DNA from: Harmonia axyridis
Lineage: Eukaryota > Arthropoda > Insecta > Coleoptera > Coccinellidae
Length of the DNA stretch: 64,000 nt
NCBI RefSeq assembly: GCF_914767665.1
Contig: NC_059503.1
Coordinates: forward strand, 20,894,001 to 20,958,000
Reading direction: 5' to 3'
Below the pieces are notes generated by a model. The model was not told where the DNA came from, did not search any database, and saw nothing but the letters and a program-made list of their open reading frames with translations. The position numbers and the translations under genes are program-made. Below, in pieces: positions 46,937 to 58,595 of this stretch (positions within the stretch are counted from its first letter, which is position 1; every line of letters starts with the position of its first letter).

Positions 46937-47657
46937 AAAGGTTTTCCAATTAAATATTTCGTTATGATATTAAAAAAAGTGTATATTTCAAGAGATATCA
47001 ATGGATGTCTATTTCATTGAATGGGAAATGATATCAGCTAATTGGCCGCCATGGCTACGGTTGCAGTACCATATCCTTTTCATGAAATTTTTTATGACCA
47101 ATTCGCACATTTGTGGCTGTATATCCTCGATAAATTCACAAATTTAATCTTGAAGGTCTTGAATCGATTGTGAAGCATTGACAGATCTTATCTGTCATGT
47201 GGTCCCGAAAAAAGACTAAAGGTGTTGAATCACAAGATCTTCGCGGCCTAATGTGGCAGGAAACTCTTTTTGTGGTCGTTTCGTAGCGTCATTTCGATGA
47301 AAATAAACGTTAAAACTTAAATCTTTATGAAAAATACGGTTAGATACCTGGGTCGGAACTACGGACTACTGCAGCGATATTCTCAGTTGTTCTTGAACGG
47401 TTTCGTTGTTTCACATAACCAGTTTGCCTATTACCGGCCAAGTAGGTGTTTCACAACGACCCAAAAGTAGAAATTTTCAAAATTTTCACAATTTTTGTAT
47501 TGAATTTTAACAATTTGAATGCGTTGTTGAAGCGCGTATCGTTTCATTTTTCGTAATGGTGTGGTGTTTACTTTTCAAATATCAAATAACAGATTCAAAA
47601 GTGACAGCTGCCCAGATAGCAATTTATTCAGAATGGAACTTCTCATTGGAAAACCCT
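46937..47657 (-). pseudogene. Decayed IS630/Tc1-like (DUF4817 + DDE_3) transposon, short copy with ends
   Basis: The ends AGGTTTTCCAATTA (46939) and CATTGGAAAACCCT (47644-47657) are inverted copies. The interior follows the copies at 35.6-38.1 and 41.1-41.9 kb: GATATCAGCTAATTGGCCGC, CATATCCTTTTCATGAAATT, CTTGAATCGATTGTGAAGCA, then GACAGCTGCCCAGATAG near the right end. Only scattered transposase residues can be read, so it is an internally deleted, degenerate copy of about 720 bp. Confidence 0.7.
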
Positions 47658-47659
47658 AT

Positions 47660-50600
47660 ATTATTTTACTGGTTATCAATTTAATAATTTATAATCGAAT
47701 GGTTTGTCAACCTTGAATTTTGAATTCAGTGAAACCGTTTTTTTGGAATGTCTGGTTCTGGTTCCCAAAAGAAGCATTGAAACTCCAGTAGAGGATGTTT
47801 TATTTTGCTTTGTTGACTCTACAGTCTACACATTACAAATCTGAATTGTTTAAATTTCAGAAAAACCACAATAGGTAATTACTTAAGTATTTTTTCAATT
47901 TCCCTAAAATAATTCAGTGATGAATTAGCATAAATCTTTTTCGAAAAAATTGGATTTAATGAGTAAAAATCAAAGAGGACCCTGAAATGGTGTGTCATAT
48001 ACGAGAGCATTTTTTTTTTCATTATATATTCCACCATTTCCTTTTGTGGGCATCATTTTTAAGTAGCTAAGTACCAACCTCACACCTAAACTTATAATTA
48101 TTCATAAGAATTTATTGATGAAGAGTTTGTTAGCATTCGGTGTTTCGATGGATTACATTTGTAATAAAGTTAGTGAAGGCTATAGTTCAATATTGTTGTC
48201 AATGACTTTTCTATTGAGCAAATCAATCAGTAGCAATTCGTATCAAAACGCAAAAACAAACATGTTCACGCAAATTGACATAATTGTGTTAGTACCTACG
48301 TTTCTTCTCAAACATGGTTTTGAATTATTTTTTCTAGATCTTCTTGTTGCCTATTCAACAACATATTTTCTTGGTCAAATTTATGTAAATCATCATGAAA
48401 AATTAAATCTAGGTGTTGTCGATGAATAGAACAATATTTTCGAGTGCTCATCATTTGAAGTGATCGCTCTATTATTGTAATGTTTTCCGAATTTTGAGCC
48501 AATAATGGTCTTAAACGATGAGGTTCGGTCTCAATCTCGGTTTCACTCATGACAAATTCGTCCCCAAATTGTATTCAGTCCGTATGGCTGGTCGTATACA
48601 CAATATAATCGGAATGGAAAATGATTTCGAATGTAGAGAAAAAATAAATTTCCTGGTTTACATGAAATTCAGTTGTGACACAAATCATGAAATAAAACTT
48701 CATTGTCCCAAAATCGTTCGTATTCCATGCACATCACACATTTCAGCATGTCCTATCGAAAGAATTAATCTCGAATGCAATATTTCTCATTGCATAATTC
48801 TGAATAGACTCCTCCACAATTATTTAATTCGTTCTATAGTCTAAAAACATTTATCGGTTAGCCTAGTGAAGAAATGTACTGAAAATAGGATGAACACAAT
48901 TAATTGACTTGAAACCCGAGATAGTTACACTTCCTGAATATAATATGATCTGCTGCAATATACCTCACAAACTTTATTAAAAAATTATATGTTGGTACAA
49001 AGATAAAACTTATTACATATTCGGGTCATAACATTCGAAGCGAGACAAGAGAAAACAATGAATTTCGAACGTCTCGGATTTTGTCGGAAATAGTTAGTCT
49101 TGTTGATTGAAATCGAGATGAAAATATACACGATGAAATTCGTGTTCCTTCAGTTTCCCTTTGGACAGTGACTCGGGAAGAATATAAAAAACAGGAAGTC
49201 GTAGATCGGATGTTCCTTTATGTTCGAGCGTATATAGAAATATTTAGGATGTACGTTCTTTGCATAATGTTGGGGACATTTATATCTGACAAGAAAAGAG
49301 ACTCAAACCGATATTGGGTTGAAGGATGGAAGAATTGAAAGTTTCCCCTAATATAGGAGGTATACGACATCCAATATATTCTTTTCGAATTTTGAAATGA
49401 CAAATAGATCAGAACGTTAGCTATCTTTTGCAACGGAAATGAACTAAATTTTTGTAAACAACCTACAAGCATTTGACATATGTCAGGAACAAGTACATAC
49501 TTTGTATTCAGTTGTTGAACTCAGTAATTGCAGCAATTGAATTTTTTTTTATATATTTAAAATCTTATTATAGCAACTCTTTTGAGTAAATAAAGTATCA
49601 CTTTTATCGCAAGGCTAGATAGAGTAACACTTTAATTTAACAGTAAACTGTTAAATTTACAGTTTCGTAAAAAAAGATTTCTTTACAAAATTTCAAGAAA
49701 TAAATTCAAATATTATGTACGAAACTTCAAAAAGAATATTTAAGTAGTCATCTGACCTTAAATTGAAAAATTCGTTTTTTTTTTGGTCGATTAATTATTG
49801 CAAATGACCCGGTATCCACAATTTCATGGTAATTCTCGATATAATTGAGAATAGGTTCCTATCTACGATCATAAATTTTATATGGTAGGTACTCGATTTC
49901 TTTTTTTTTATAGTAATATTACCTAAAGATTCACAATTTCACCACGAACTGATTCATGAAAGGTAAGTATATGAAATACTTGAATACCGATGAAGTTATA
50001 TTCAAGACAAGGGAAGTAGATAACTTTAAATTTTCTGCTTCGCAAGTATTTTCAAGATTTTTCGAAACGAGAATAATGAATGAATTGAAAATTGGGGAAA
50101 TTACACATTCATTATATGACCCTACATCCACTAAAAGCCTATTTTTGTTGAAAAAGATTTGATTCTTGAAAAAATCAGGACAAAATTCTTTACTCCATGA
50201 AGTAACATAATAACAAAAGACTTAAAAAATGTGTCCAATTTGCACAGGTAAAATAAGGGTGAATTGGTCACCCTTTCTTTCATGACTTCGTATGGCAAAA
50301 CTCTTCTCTGCCAATAATTTTTATTATTTCGTACTTAAACTATTTTCCACAATTCGGACATTTTTTTATCATAGGTAGTTCATTTCTGATAGTCGATTCG
50401 ATTATCCTAAAGTCCTTTTGTAAATAAATTCTTTGACCCCCGTTTTAGTTTCATCCTCCAGAAGGGTTAATTTAGCACGATTACCTACCACCTATTAACG
50501 TTTTGTCCTTGAACGCTTAAGCGTAGCAGTGAATTCAAAATTATGTATATTCAAATGGCGATAACTTTTTTTGCTTTTATCAGATAACGATGAAGCAAAT

Positions 50601-52923
50601 TCTAAATTTACTCAAAATTGAGCTCAATGTATACATGAAATACGTTCAGCAGTTTTGGATATTATCTCGGATATAATACAGATCAACCGCTAAGATTTTT
50701 GAAAATTTTTATCGATCACATTAATTTTAGTTCATTATTTTTTCTTTGATAAATTCATTCAATGTGCTAATTTGCACAAATGGTTTCTACTGCTTCATTA
50801 GATATATCCTATATTTCTGACATAAATTATTTCATAAGCAACAGGGCATAGGTACATAAATATAATATCGAAAAACTCTCTATGCATTCTGCCTTACAAT
50901 ACTTCAAGAGTAAATTGTCAATTCAGTATTGTCCTTTGTCAATTCAATTACTTACATGTGATCAACATTTTTGTTCAATTTCAACCCTTAGCTACTCATT
51001 CAGCAATAATCCATCACGTAATCCACAAAAAAGAGAAAAATCTATATTAAACACATAAAAATCCAAATAATTTTTCGCACAGTAACAACTCCAATACCGT
51101 TGTACACTTTCCAGATGAAACACAAGCGAACCTGTATCCTCGCTAGTTTATTCAACCTGCGAACAGGTAGGTAGATACACCAACACCGTGAATGGCAGGG
51201 ATTCTGGGATCACTTCTGTATCAGTCTACAATAGGATAGAATGCACTGAATGCAGTGGATGTTCGAACCTTCGGGTATGCACCAACGAAAATACATCGAA
51301 CTAAAATGCAAGCGAAGCGGATACGTGCGTACCGGAAGAAGTCATCACGTCTCTGAAAAGCTCGACCTATCCAAACGGGAACGGAATGAGGACCGGTGCC
51401 GGTGATTCAGACAACTGAAATTCGTTTGCTACCAACCGCACTCAACCACTCCATACACTCCTAGGTGCTCAGGGAGATGGAACATGATATGCTCAAGAGA
51501 ACATTAAGGCAACATCGATCAAGCGACTTGCCGTACGGCAGAACCTGACGTCTGGGGAATTTTATTCGCATAAGTGACACTTGTGGTGCGGATCGGTTAT
51601 CTTGGTTCATTAGAATAAGGGAGATGTCAAAAATATGTATGTTGAATTTTCACAGAGTACGGTACCATCGAAATTATAATTCAGAAAGAAAAGTTATTTA
51701 GAATGAAAATAAAAATTTTTATATTCCTAGCGATCTAAATATTCCGGTACTTTGAATGAAACTCAACAAACTGAAGGATTTTTAATTTCGGGCAAAGGAA
51801 TCTTGGAATATACATGTATCACTCTGTAAGGAGGCTATGTTCTTGAATAAAGTCGAATTTATAAGAAAACATGTGTTTTTATTGGTTAGACCCAAGACTT
51901 ATTAAGTGTTATGTAATACCTACGTATAAAAACTATAAAAGATACCTATAATGTTCACCTAGAAATCTATTAGTTAGGACACATTAACATGGATTTGTGA
52001 AAACTGAAGATCTGATGAGTAGGTGATAATTTTTCTTGCTTTTACCATTACAGTTTGGGTCATACTAAGTTTTCTCAGTTTATAAAAGGTGGTAAATGTT
52101 ATTTTTTGAAATATTACAATGGATATTCACTCAATGATTTTAATCGACAATTCAAGCTCAAGATGTATTTAGATACAAGGACAGACATAGTTCTTATCTT
52201 GGGAGAGAATCGAAAAAAAAATTAATTTTCATGGAAAAATTTGCATCTTGGTGAGAATTTTTTATATTTTGGAAGTCTTAGGGGAGCTAATTACATCCAG
52301 TATCTACCCCCATATCTATTTCCTTCTTATTTTTCAGTATTTTTAATTACGATATCAAATATATGATGAAATTTGCTATTGATTACATTCTTCTCACTGT
52401 TTATTTATTTTCATCAATTATTTGGTATCGATGTATATTTGGTTAATATCAAAATACTCTCTTGAATAGTATTAAATAGTAATTGAACTGAAATTCTTCT
52501 CAACCTTCAATGCTCCGTAAGGAAGGGGCATCTGATTTTCTGTTGGTATGGTATACTCTTTTTTAAATGCACAAATGACTGGTGTTGAAGTGCGGGCGGT
52601 CAATATGTCTAGAGGGGGCTGCAGGTGCAAATTCGTACAACTACGAGATTGTACCTAAACCGAACAAGTCGATACCCGTCAATTTTTCGACATTTTCTGA
52701 GTTGGGGGTGAAACATGTACCATATAATATTTGGAACTTTTATCATTCCATTTGAATGACTCAGTATAAACAATTTTTTTACTTATTTTTTACAGTACCA
52801 TATATGATTGTTAATGATTCTAATTAAATATGTTTTCAGATGAAATATTTCGATAAGTATGTTTGCATCGCTCTAAAAGGATATTCCTTCATTTTATACT
52901 AATTCTTTTATATCATAACACTA
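47660..52923. other. Presumed intron, weak features only
   Basis: The minus-strand frame 48308-48550 contains QNSENITIIERSLQ and SIHRQHLDLIFHDDLHKF, which faintly resembles the middle of a DUF4817/IS630-like transposase. I would not call it on its own. A GC-richer stretch at about 51100-51600 contains CTTGCCGTACGGCAG and may be regulatory or an old repeat. Otherwise AT-rich with no gene. Confidence 0.3.
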
Positions 52924-53584
52924 TACAGGGTGTTGCTATTTTCGGGGTACAAACAAAAATTACCCTTGGATCATTTAAAGAAAAAAGCCCAATAAACATT
53001 TGCCTTTTCGAGATGAAGGGTGTTGAAGTTTGAAATGTTTGTTCCAGTTTTTTCTCATAACACCTTCCCTTCACAAGATATTCAGCTCACATTTGGCATA
53101 GACATTCTAATTTGAAGTATTGATCATGTGATATGATAATTTTGAGTGCAAATCTACAGAGTGGTACTTTTTCTGTAACAATACCCGCTTTTACCTTCAT
53201 AACTTTTTTGATGGACCACTGGCAGCTTGGAAAAAAAAAGTTGTGGTCCAGTACTACATTTTTTGGTCTGTAGTTTCATCGTATCTGCTACCGATTTCGA
53301 GAAATTTTTTTTTTTAATCCACAGGAAAAATCAAATAATTATAAAAATCCCATAAGTAAGCTGTGATAAATGAAATAATTATAAGTTTTGATACAAATTT
53401 ACCTAATCTGTAGCGAAGCTTGATGAATATTCGAGAGACTGGCATAATATTCACAAAAAAGTTGGACTACAAAAGAAACCCTGTATCTCGAAAATAAAGT
53501 GTTTGCGAGCCCATGTATATAGAACTTTTTTTCCAAGGAATCTCTTATTTTCCTTTTTACCTCCAACTATAGAAACACCATGTA
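52924..53584. mobile_element. TACAGGGTG-ended MITE
   Basis: The left end TACAGGGTGTTGCTAT and the right end read inward TACATGGTGTTTCTAT agree at 14 of 16 positions. The element has no coding frame. It shares the end motif with the elements at 29474, 30475 and 43939, so it belongs to the same loose superfamily. Length 661 bp. Confidence 0.65.
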
Positions 53585-55893
53585 TTTTAATTCGATAATA
53601 GACCTCAGCTGAAGTGTAATTTATAAGGGTGGTATGAAAATCAAAAAATATATTGAACTAGAACCAATGACTACAGTCAATGCTATCTATTTACGGAAAA
53701 AAACAATGTGAGAATACCTATATTAAAAATTAAAATTTCGATCTTATTGCATCAGAAAAACAAATAAAAAACAATTTCGGATTTCTGGGGTGAAGAACCA
53801 AAGATGAGGATAAGTGTCATAAATCACTGTATTAAGTGACTTGAAAATTATGACACTAATGAACGATAAAACATAAATCTCATATTCGTGAAATATATCG
53901 TCTGGATATGCCATTATCTACCAAATATGTTATCAGTGAGGAATTCACCCTGGGGCGGTCGTAAAGTCAATGGCATAATGCCCTAGGTAGGCCACGGTAT
54001 GAATCATCGCTTGATGGAGTCATTGTTGTGAGCTTTTAGTCCCGACATATTTTAGATTCTACCTACTACAAAAATATACTGAAGGTCAAGGGAGTTGCAC
54101 TTGACGAATCGAAATATCCGACGAAATGAGTGTCATATAGTAAAAAATATTATTTCATTACTTAAATATCATTTATCAATAATTATACTTACAGTTTGAC
54201 AACTTGCGGAAATTTTCTGTTCGAAATCTGATACTATAACACTGTTTTTGAGTTTATCAAGGTAGAGGAGCTTTGTGATCACTATTAAAATTACAAAAGT
54301 TTTTTGGTTTTCGATTTCTAAATTTGCAATCACAAAATGATTCTCAGATCATTCTTAACAACTTTGACGTCGTGTCTGTATGTCGGTCTGTGTCTAAAAT
54401 TTCTACAATCAATTGCCTCAAGTTTTATAATCATTTTTGGGTTCTGATAAAATTTGGTAGGTGCATGTATCCTGTTTCGGTCACAAGTGCGTTAGTATTG
54501 AAATTGCGCAAACGTGAAATTCCTGAGATTCCTATACCTCGTGATGTACTGATTTCATGAAATTTATTAAAAATATACGGATTGAGTCAACACTGGTTCT
54601 AAAAAAAAATAAGCCATAATTGATAAACCCCACTTATGAGCAAATATGAAATTTGTTTAGAACCCCGATATTTCGTGTTTCACTAATCCAATATTCATGA
54701 AATTTCATATGGGTATTTGAGTTGGACATAAATAATTCCTTAATAACTAATATTCATTATTTTCGATCTTATTTATAACACTATTATCTTATTTCTAAAT
54801 CACGCATGTAAGGTATTCCTGAAAAAAATTATCCTTTATTTTGTTATTGTTAACTTTTTGTAAATTTGGGAATAGATACCTAGATGGAATTCATCAGATT
54901 GAATATCACTTGCATCAAATTAGTTGGCAGATTCATAGGCCTAATCACAATCACGTATCGAGAATAACTGACCAGTTTTTTCTAAAACCTTCTATAAGCT
55001 TCAGAACAAGGATAATAATTTTATCCTTGTTCATTAGATTATTGTTTTGAGGGTTATGTTCGAAGTTGATAAAATGATTCTAAAGTATATTTGGAAGAAG
55101 TGTTCGGAAAAACTAAGTATCCGATTGGTCATAACAAGGGTGAAAATAATTTTTTTTCCAATAAAATAGGGCCTAATAATACTTATATGCAGATATACGA
55201 GTATAGAGCACCAAACTGCCGATTTAGGTCAATGGAGAAGTCTTTGGTAGAAATTCTCACATTTTCCAAAAGAAATTTTTTTTAAACGACTACAATTTGG
55301 TGAACGATTTTGGTTGGAATATTGTCAGCTTATTGAGAATTTGAAAAAATTCGGTATTGAATGTGGGAATGTATCAACGAGAATTGAAAAATAATAAAAG
55401 AAGTACGCTTTCAAGTACCTAAAAACAAGCCACAGTAACTATTTGTGAATAGAGCGCAAAATAAAAGTAACTTCAAGTACTTGAAAAATAAAATAAATGG
55501 GAGTAAACATTCTCGTTGTAAATGAGCAACTTCACTAATAGCTCTTGAGATGAATCATTCAGGAATCCCTGCAAGCAATTCATTCGAAATATAGTGTGAA
55601 ACCTGGTTGTCCCAATTGGTTTATTCATATAACGAAGCCCTTGAAACTCATTATTCATGAAGAGCTTCGAAACGAAGGAAAATCCATATTAGCGCTAATT
55701 TGGTCAACAAACACGTGAGACAAGTTCACTCGAAGTGGAAGTGAAAATATTTCTGTTACGTCCGATAGCTCAGTATTGTTTGAGAGAAAAATGGACTGTA
55801 TATCTGCGTGCGTTTGTAGTTGGATAGTTGGAGCGACAGCGAAATATTTGATAATAATGCAAATAATAATTGCGGTCAACAATGATGACTTAC
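53585..55893. other. Presumed intron, no gene
   Basis: The frame at 54324-54560 and smaller ones show no domain. No repeat boundary is evident. Confidence 0.4.
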
Positions 55894-55985
55894 CAAATGG
55901 GGCTTCAGGTTGAAGGACAAATGGTCTCTGGTACAAATCCCAGCTCTTCACAGGGCCCTTGGTGCGGGTTATCAGCTCCAACTTT
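55894..55985 (-). CDS. Exon of an unidentified minus-strand host gene (first visible exon)
   Basis: A canonical donor (TTTG|GTAAGTC, GT at 55893-55892) and a fair acceptor (CTTTAAACCCAG, AG at 55987-55986) enclose 92 nt. They are read as one base, 30 codons and one base: KLELITRTKGPVKSW then DLYQRPFVLQPEAPF. Its G+C and codon usage differ from the AT-rich surroundings. The phase-1 end fits the entry of the exon at 9830-10179, giving ...PEAPF-A-CIKPK... across the joint. Unseen exons could lie between. The BEL/Pao inverted copy begins within a few hundred bp upstream of this exon. The family is not recognised, and the acceptor choice could shift by four bases. Confidence 0.55.
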
Positions 55986-56229
55986 CTGGGTTTAAAGCGG
56001 TGTAGAAAAAACACTAACAAAGGCGTAGGCGAAAAGACAAAGCGATGAATAAAGCGGGTATTTCAAAAGCGTTAAAAAATCAAGAAAAAAAATGCGAAAA
56101 GTCAATTAATATTTTGAAATGTCAAGCACAATTTTTGGGCGAACTAGCGAAGTCAATCATTCAAACTATATTATTCATATGTCTCTTGCGTTCTGGGCAG
56201 AGCCATCAGTGTTGACATCGTTTACGCGC

Positions 56230-58291
56230 AATCCTATGATACTTCGCGGTCGCTCGAACTTCATAACTGTTTCTTGCACAAACATTCTCCGGGCGCGAAA
56301 AATGGAAAATGAATGAAAGATAAAAATAAAGAGAAAAAAAAATAAATACCGTACATAACATTGGTTTTCCAAAACTGCATTAGGTGCGACTTAATTATAA
56401 AAAAAAATTGAGAGAGAAAAAAAAATTAATTTATTAACCACAATTAATATAGGTGCCTATCAAATTTCAACAGGCAAAGGGAAAAGTTTAACAACCGGTC
56501 TCTTCAAGAAACCAGATCGGGTTTTAACAGTGGCGATGCGGGAACGTCCATCGATTGCATTGGACAGAGATGAAATTCGTCCAAGTGCCCATTGGCAAGG
56601 AGGAAGCCTCTCATCTTTGATGAGCACTAAATCTCCAAGTTTAGGAGGATTATTGTCCGGCGTGTACCATTTGGAACATTGCTGCAAAGTGTGCAGGTAT
56701 TCACGTTGCCAACGTTTCCAAAAATCTTGTTGAATTCGCTGGAGACATTGCCAACGACTAAGGCGGTTCAAGGGAAGTTGGGTAATATCGGGATAAGGAA
56801 GGGCATTAAGTGGTTCAAGGGTAAGGAAATGACCAGGTGAAAGGGCGGACACATCTTCTGGGTCTGAAGACAATGCTTCTAGCGGGCGAGAGTTCAATAT
56901 AGCCTCGATGAGACAAAGAACCGTATAAAACTCCTCATATGTGAGAATTTGAGCTCCTATAACTCTGCTCAAATGGGTTTTCACAGATTTGACACCTGCT
57001 TCCCATAAACCACCCATATGCGGAGCTGAAGGGGGGTTGAAATGCCACTGTATGTGCTCCCTTTCAGCAGAATCTTTCATCAAATTGATTATTTCTCGAT
57101 TGGCACCGACAAAATTAGTACCACAGTCAGAATATAAATGACTTATTCTTCCTCGTCGCGCAATAAGTCTTTGGAGAGCGGATAGAAATGTCTCAGTGGA
57201 CAAATCGGTTGCCAATTCTAAATGGAGGGCCTTTGTAGCGAAACAAACAAATAAACATACATAAGCCTTCACCGTTTTGACACCACGATGTCGACCTATA
57301 GTTATAGAGTAAGGACCTGCGAAATCTACTCCACAATTACTGAAAGGTTTAACTTCAGAAATCCGTGGTTTTGGAAGTGCACCCATAGGGGGTTGATATG
57401 GCTTGGGCCGAATTTTGAAACATTTTAAACACCTATTCAAAACCGAAGAAATGGCCTTTCTACCACTGATGATCCAAAATCTTTGAGCAATCAGAAATCT
57501 AAGAGTGCGAAGTCCTGCATGTAAATATTTTTTATGGTACATATCAACGACAAGTGCTGTCAAACGACTCTTTTTAGGTAAAAGCATTGGGTGTTTTGAC
57601 TCGAAAGATAACGAGGATGAATCAATCCTGCCTCCTACTCTTAATATACCTCGTTCATCAAGAAAAATTTTCAATTTTTGCCAATGTTTGGGAAAAGTGT
57701 TCCCTTTAACTTCGGTTGAAAAGGCATGTTGTTGCGTGACTCTGACTAATTGAAACAATGATTCATTTAGCTCAAGGAGTGTGAGATTTCCAGACAGTTT
57801 ATCACTCTCTTTTTTAGCGTTATGCGTGAAGCGAAGAACATATGCGAGAATTCTTTGAATTCTGGTCAACGAAGAAATACTATCGAGTAAAGAAATTATA
57901 ATATTCTGGGCAGATTTATCTGAAAGTTTCGAGCAAAAATTATTAATGTTCTGTTGAGTGGTCACATCAATATCGATATTAACAGGAAATGAGCTTGAAG
58001 GCGTGTGCAATAATTGAGGTCCATCAAACCAAATGGACTGATAGGCGAATTCTGAAGGCAATAACCCTCTGGACCCGGCATCAGCGGGGTTATTTTTGGA
58101 GTCAATGTGATACCACGAAGCACTAGGTACCTTCTCCTGGATGTGAGCTACTCTGTTGGCTACAAATGTAGGCCACCGATGTGGTGATCCCTTGATCCAA
58201 TCTAATGTGATTTGGGAATCCGTGAAAGCGTAAACTTTACAAAAATCTATAGAATCCCGAAATACGTGAAGGCAATATGAGAGGAGCTTGG
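56230..58291 (-). repeat. Left arm of a large inverted duplication (BEL/Pao 3' part)
   Basis: This arm is the reverse complement of 61939-64000 with a constant coordinate sum (120230), so there is no insertion or deletion between arms. All translated segments compared are identical. The right arm runs off the window, so the true left limit is at or below 56230. The inner break is at 58291, where the match stops abruptly at CCAAGCTCC in the RNase H region. The unmatched spacer is 58292-61938. Confidence 0.95.
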
Positions 58292-58358
58292 TCCTTTTTC
58301 GCAGCCGGATATTGAATTTTGCATAATTTTGGTTTATTAATTTGTTTTCATTTCCCAT
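56460..58358 (-). pseudogene. BEL/Pao pol 3' fragment: RNase H part, integrase, C-terminal domain
   Basis: The frame of 632 residues begins with about 23 residues that belong to antisense 5' LTR-region DNA, then joins in frame at KLLSYCLHVF to the end of BEL/Pao pol. It keeps the FTDSQITLDW part of RNase H, the H2C2 zinc region (HKKYLHAGLR...CLKC), the integrase core (VDFAGPY, SDCGTNFVG, GGLWEAG) and the C-terminal DUF5641-like domain (LGDLVLIKDE). Gag, protease, reverse transcriptase and the first part of RNase H are missing. It is unbroken but 5'-truncated, so it is not expected to make a working polyprotein. It stands as the mirror image of the full ORF at 58596-63770. Confidence 0.9.
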
Positions 58359-58420
58359 TTATCGCTGTCATAAACATTTTTTGTGCCTTTTATTTCATAG
58401 TTCATAGTTATAATCTCGCA
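58292..58420 (+). repeat. Probable 5' LTR remnant of the BEL/Pao element
   Basis: DNA between the inverted-copy break and the putative primer site ends ATAATCTCGCA, i.e. in CA as LTRs do, directly before TCTGGTGACGAGTAAC. Only this part of the 5' LTR is left; the upstream part was replaced by the inverted copy. The 3' LTR starts near 63870, but only its first 131 bases are in the window, so the two cannot be compared. Confidence 0.5.
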
Positions 58421-58437
58421 TCTGGTGACGAGTAACG
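58421..58437 (+). promoter_or_regulatory. Candidate primer-binding site of the BEL/Pao element
   Basis: TCTGGTGACGAGTAACG follows directly after a CA end. BEL-type elements typically have a TGG-starting primer site just after the LTR. The tRNA used cannot be named from the sequence alone. Confidence 0.4.
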
Positions 58438-58595
58438 TCATATGTACCTATCTTCATTCCTTTCATTTTCCGTCGTCTAGAAATCGTTTATGCACACACA
58501 TTTGAAAATTATTGATTGCTTTTGGACTTACCTTGAATTAATTTTCTATACATTTCATTATATTTTGGTTCTTACTGTGAATATCGAACAGAAAC
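58438..58595 (+). other. BEL/Pao 5' untranslated leader
   Basis: AT-rich DNA between the candidate primer site and the gag-pol start codon. No upstream ORF or packaging structure can be identified. Confidence 0.4.

Noticed and set aside
48308..48550. 80-codon minus-strand frame as a host gene or certain transposase
   Set aside because: Only a faint resemblance to the middle of IS630-like transposases; no catalytic or N-terminal motif to support it.
51255..51300. Possible tRNA, from a GTTCGAACC motif
   Set aside because: The flanking bases do not form a T-arm stem, and no anticodon arm or acceptor stem can be drawn on either strand.
56230..58291. Autonomous second BEL/Pao element
   Set aside because: It lacks gag, protease, reverse transcriptase and part of RNase H, so it is only the mirrored 3' part of the element at 58.6-64 kb.
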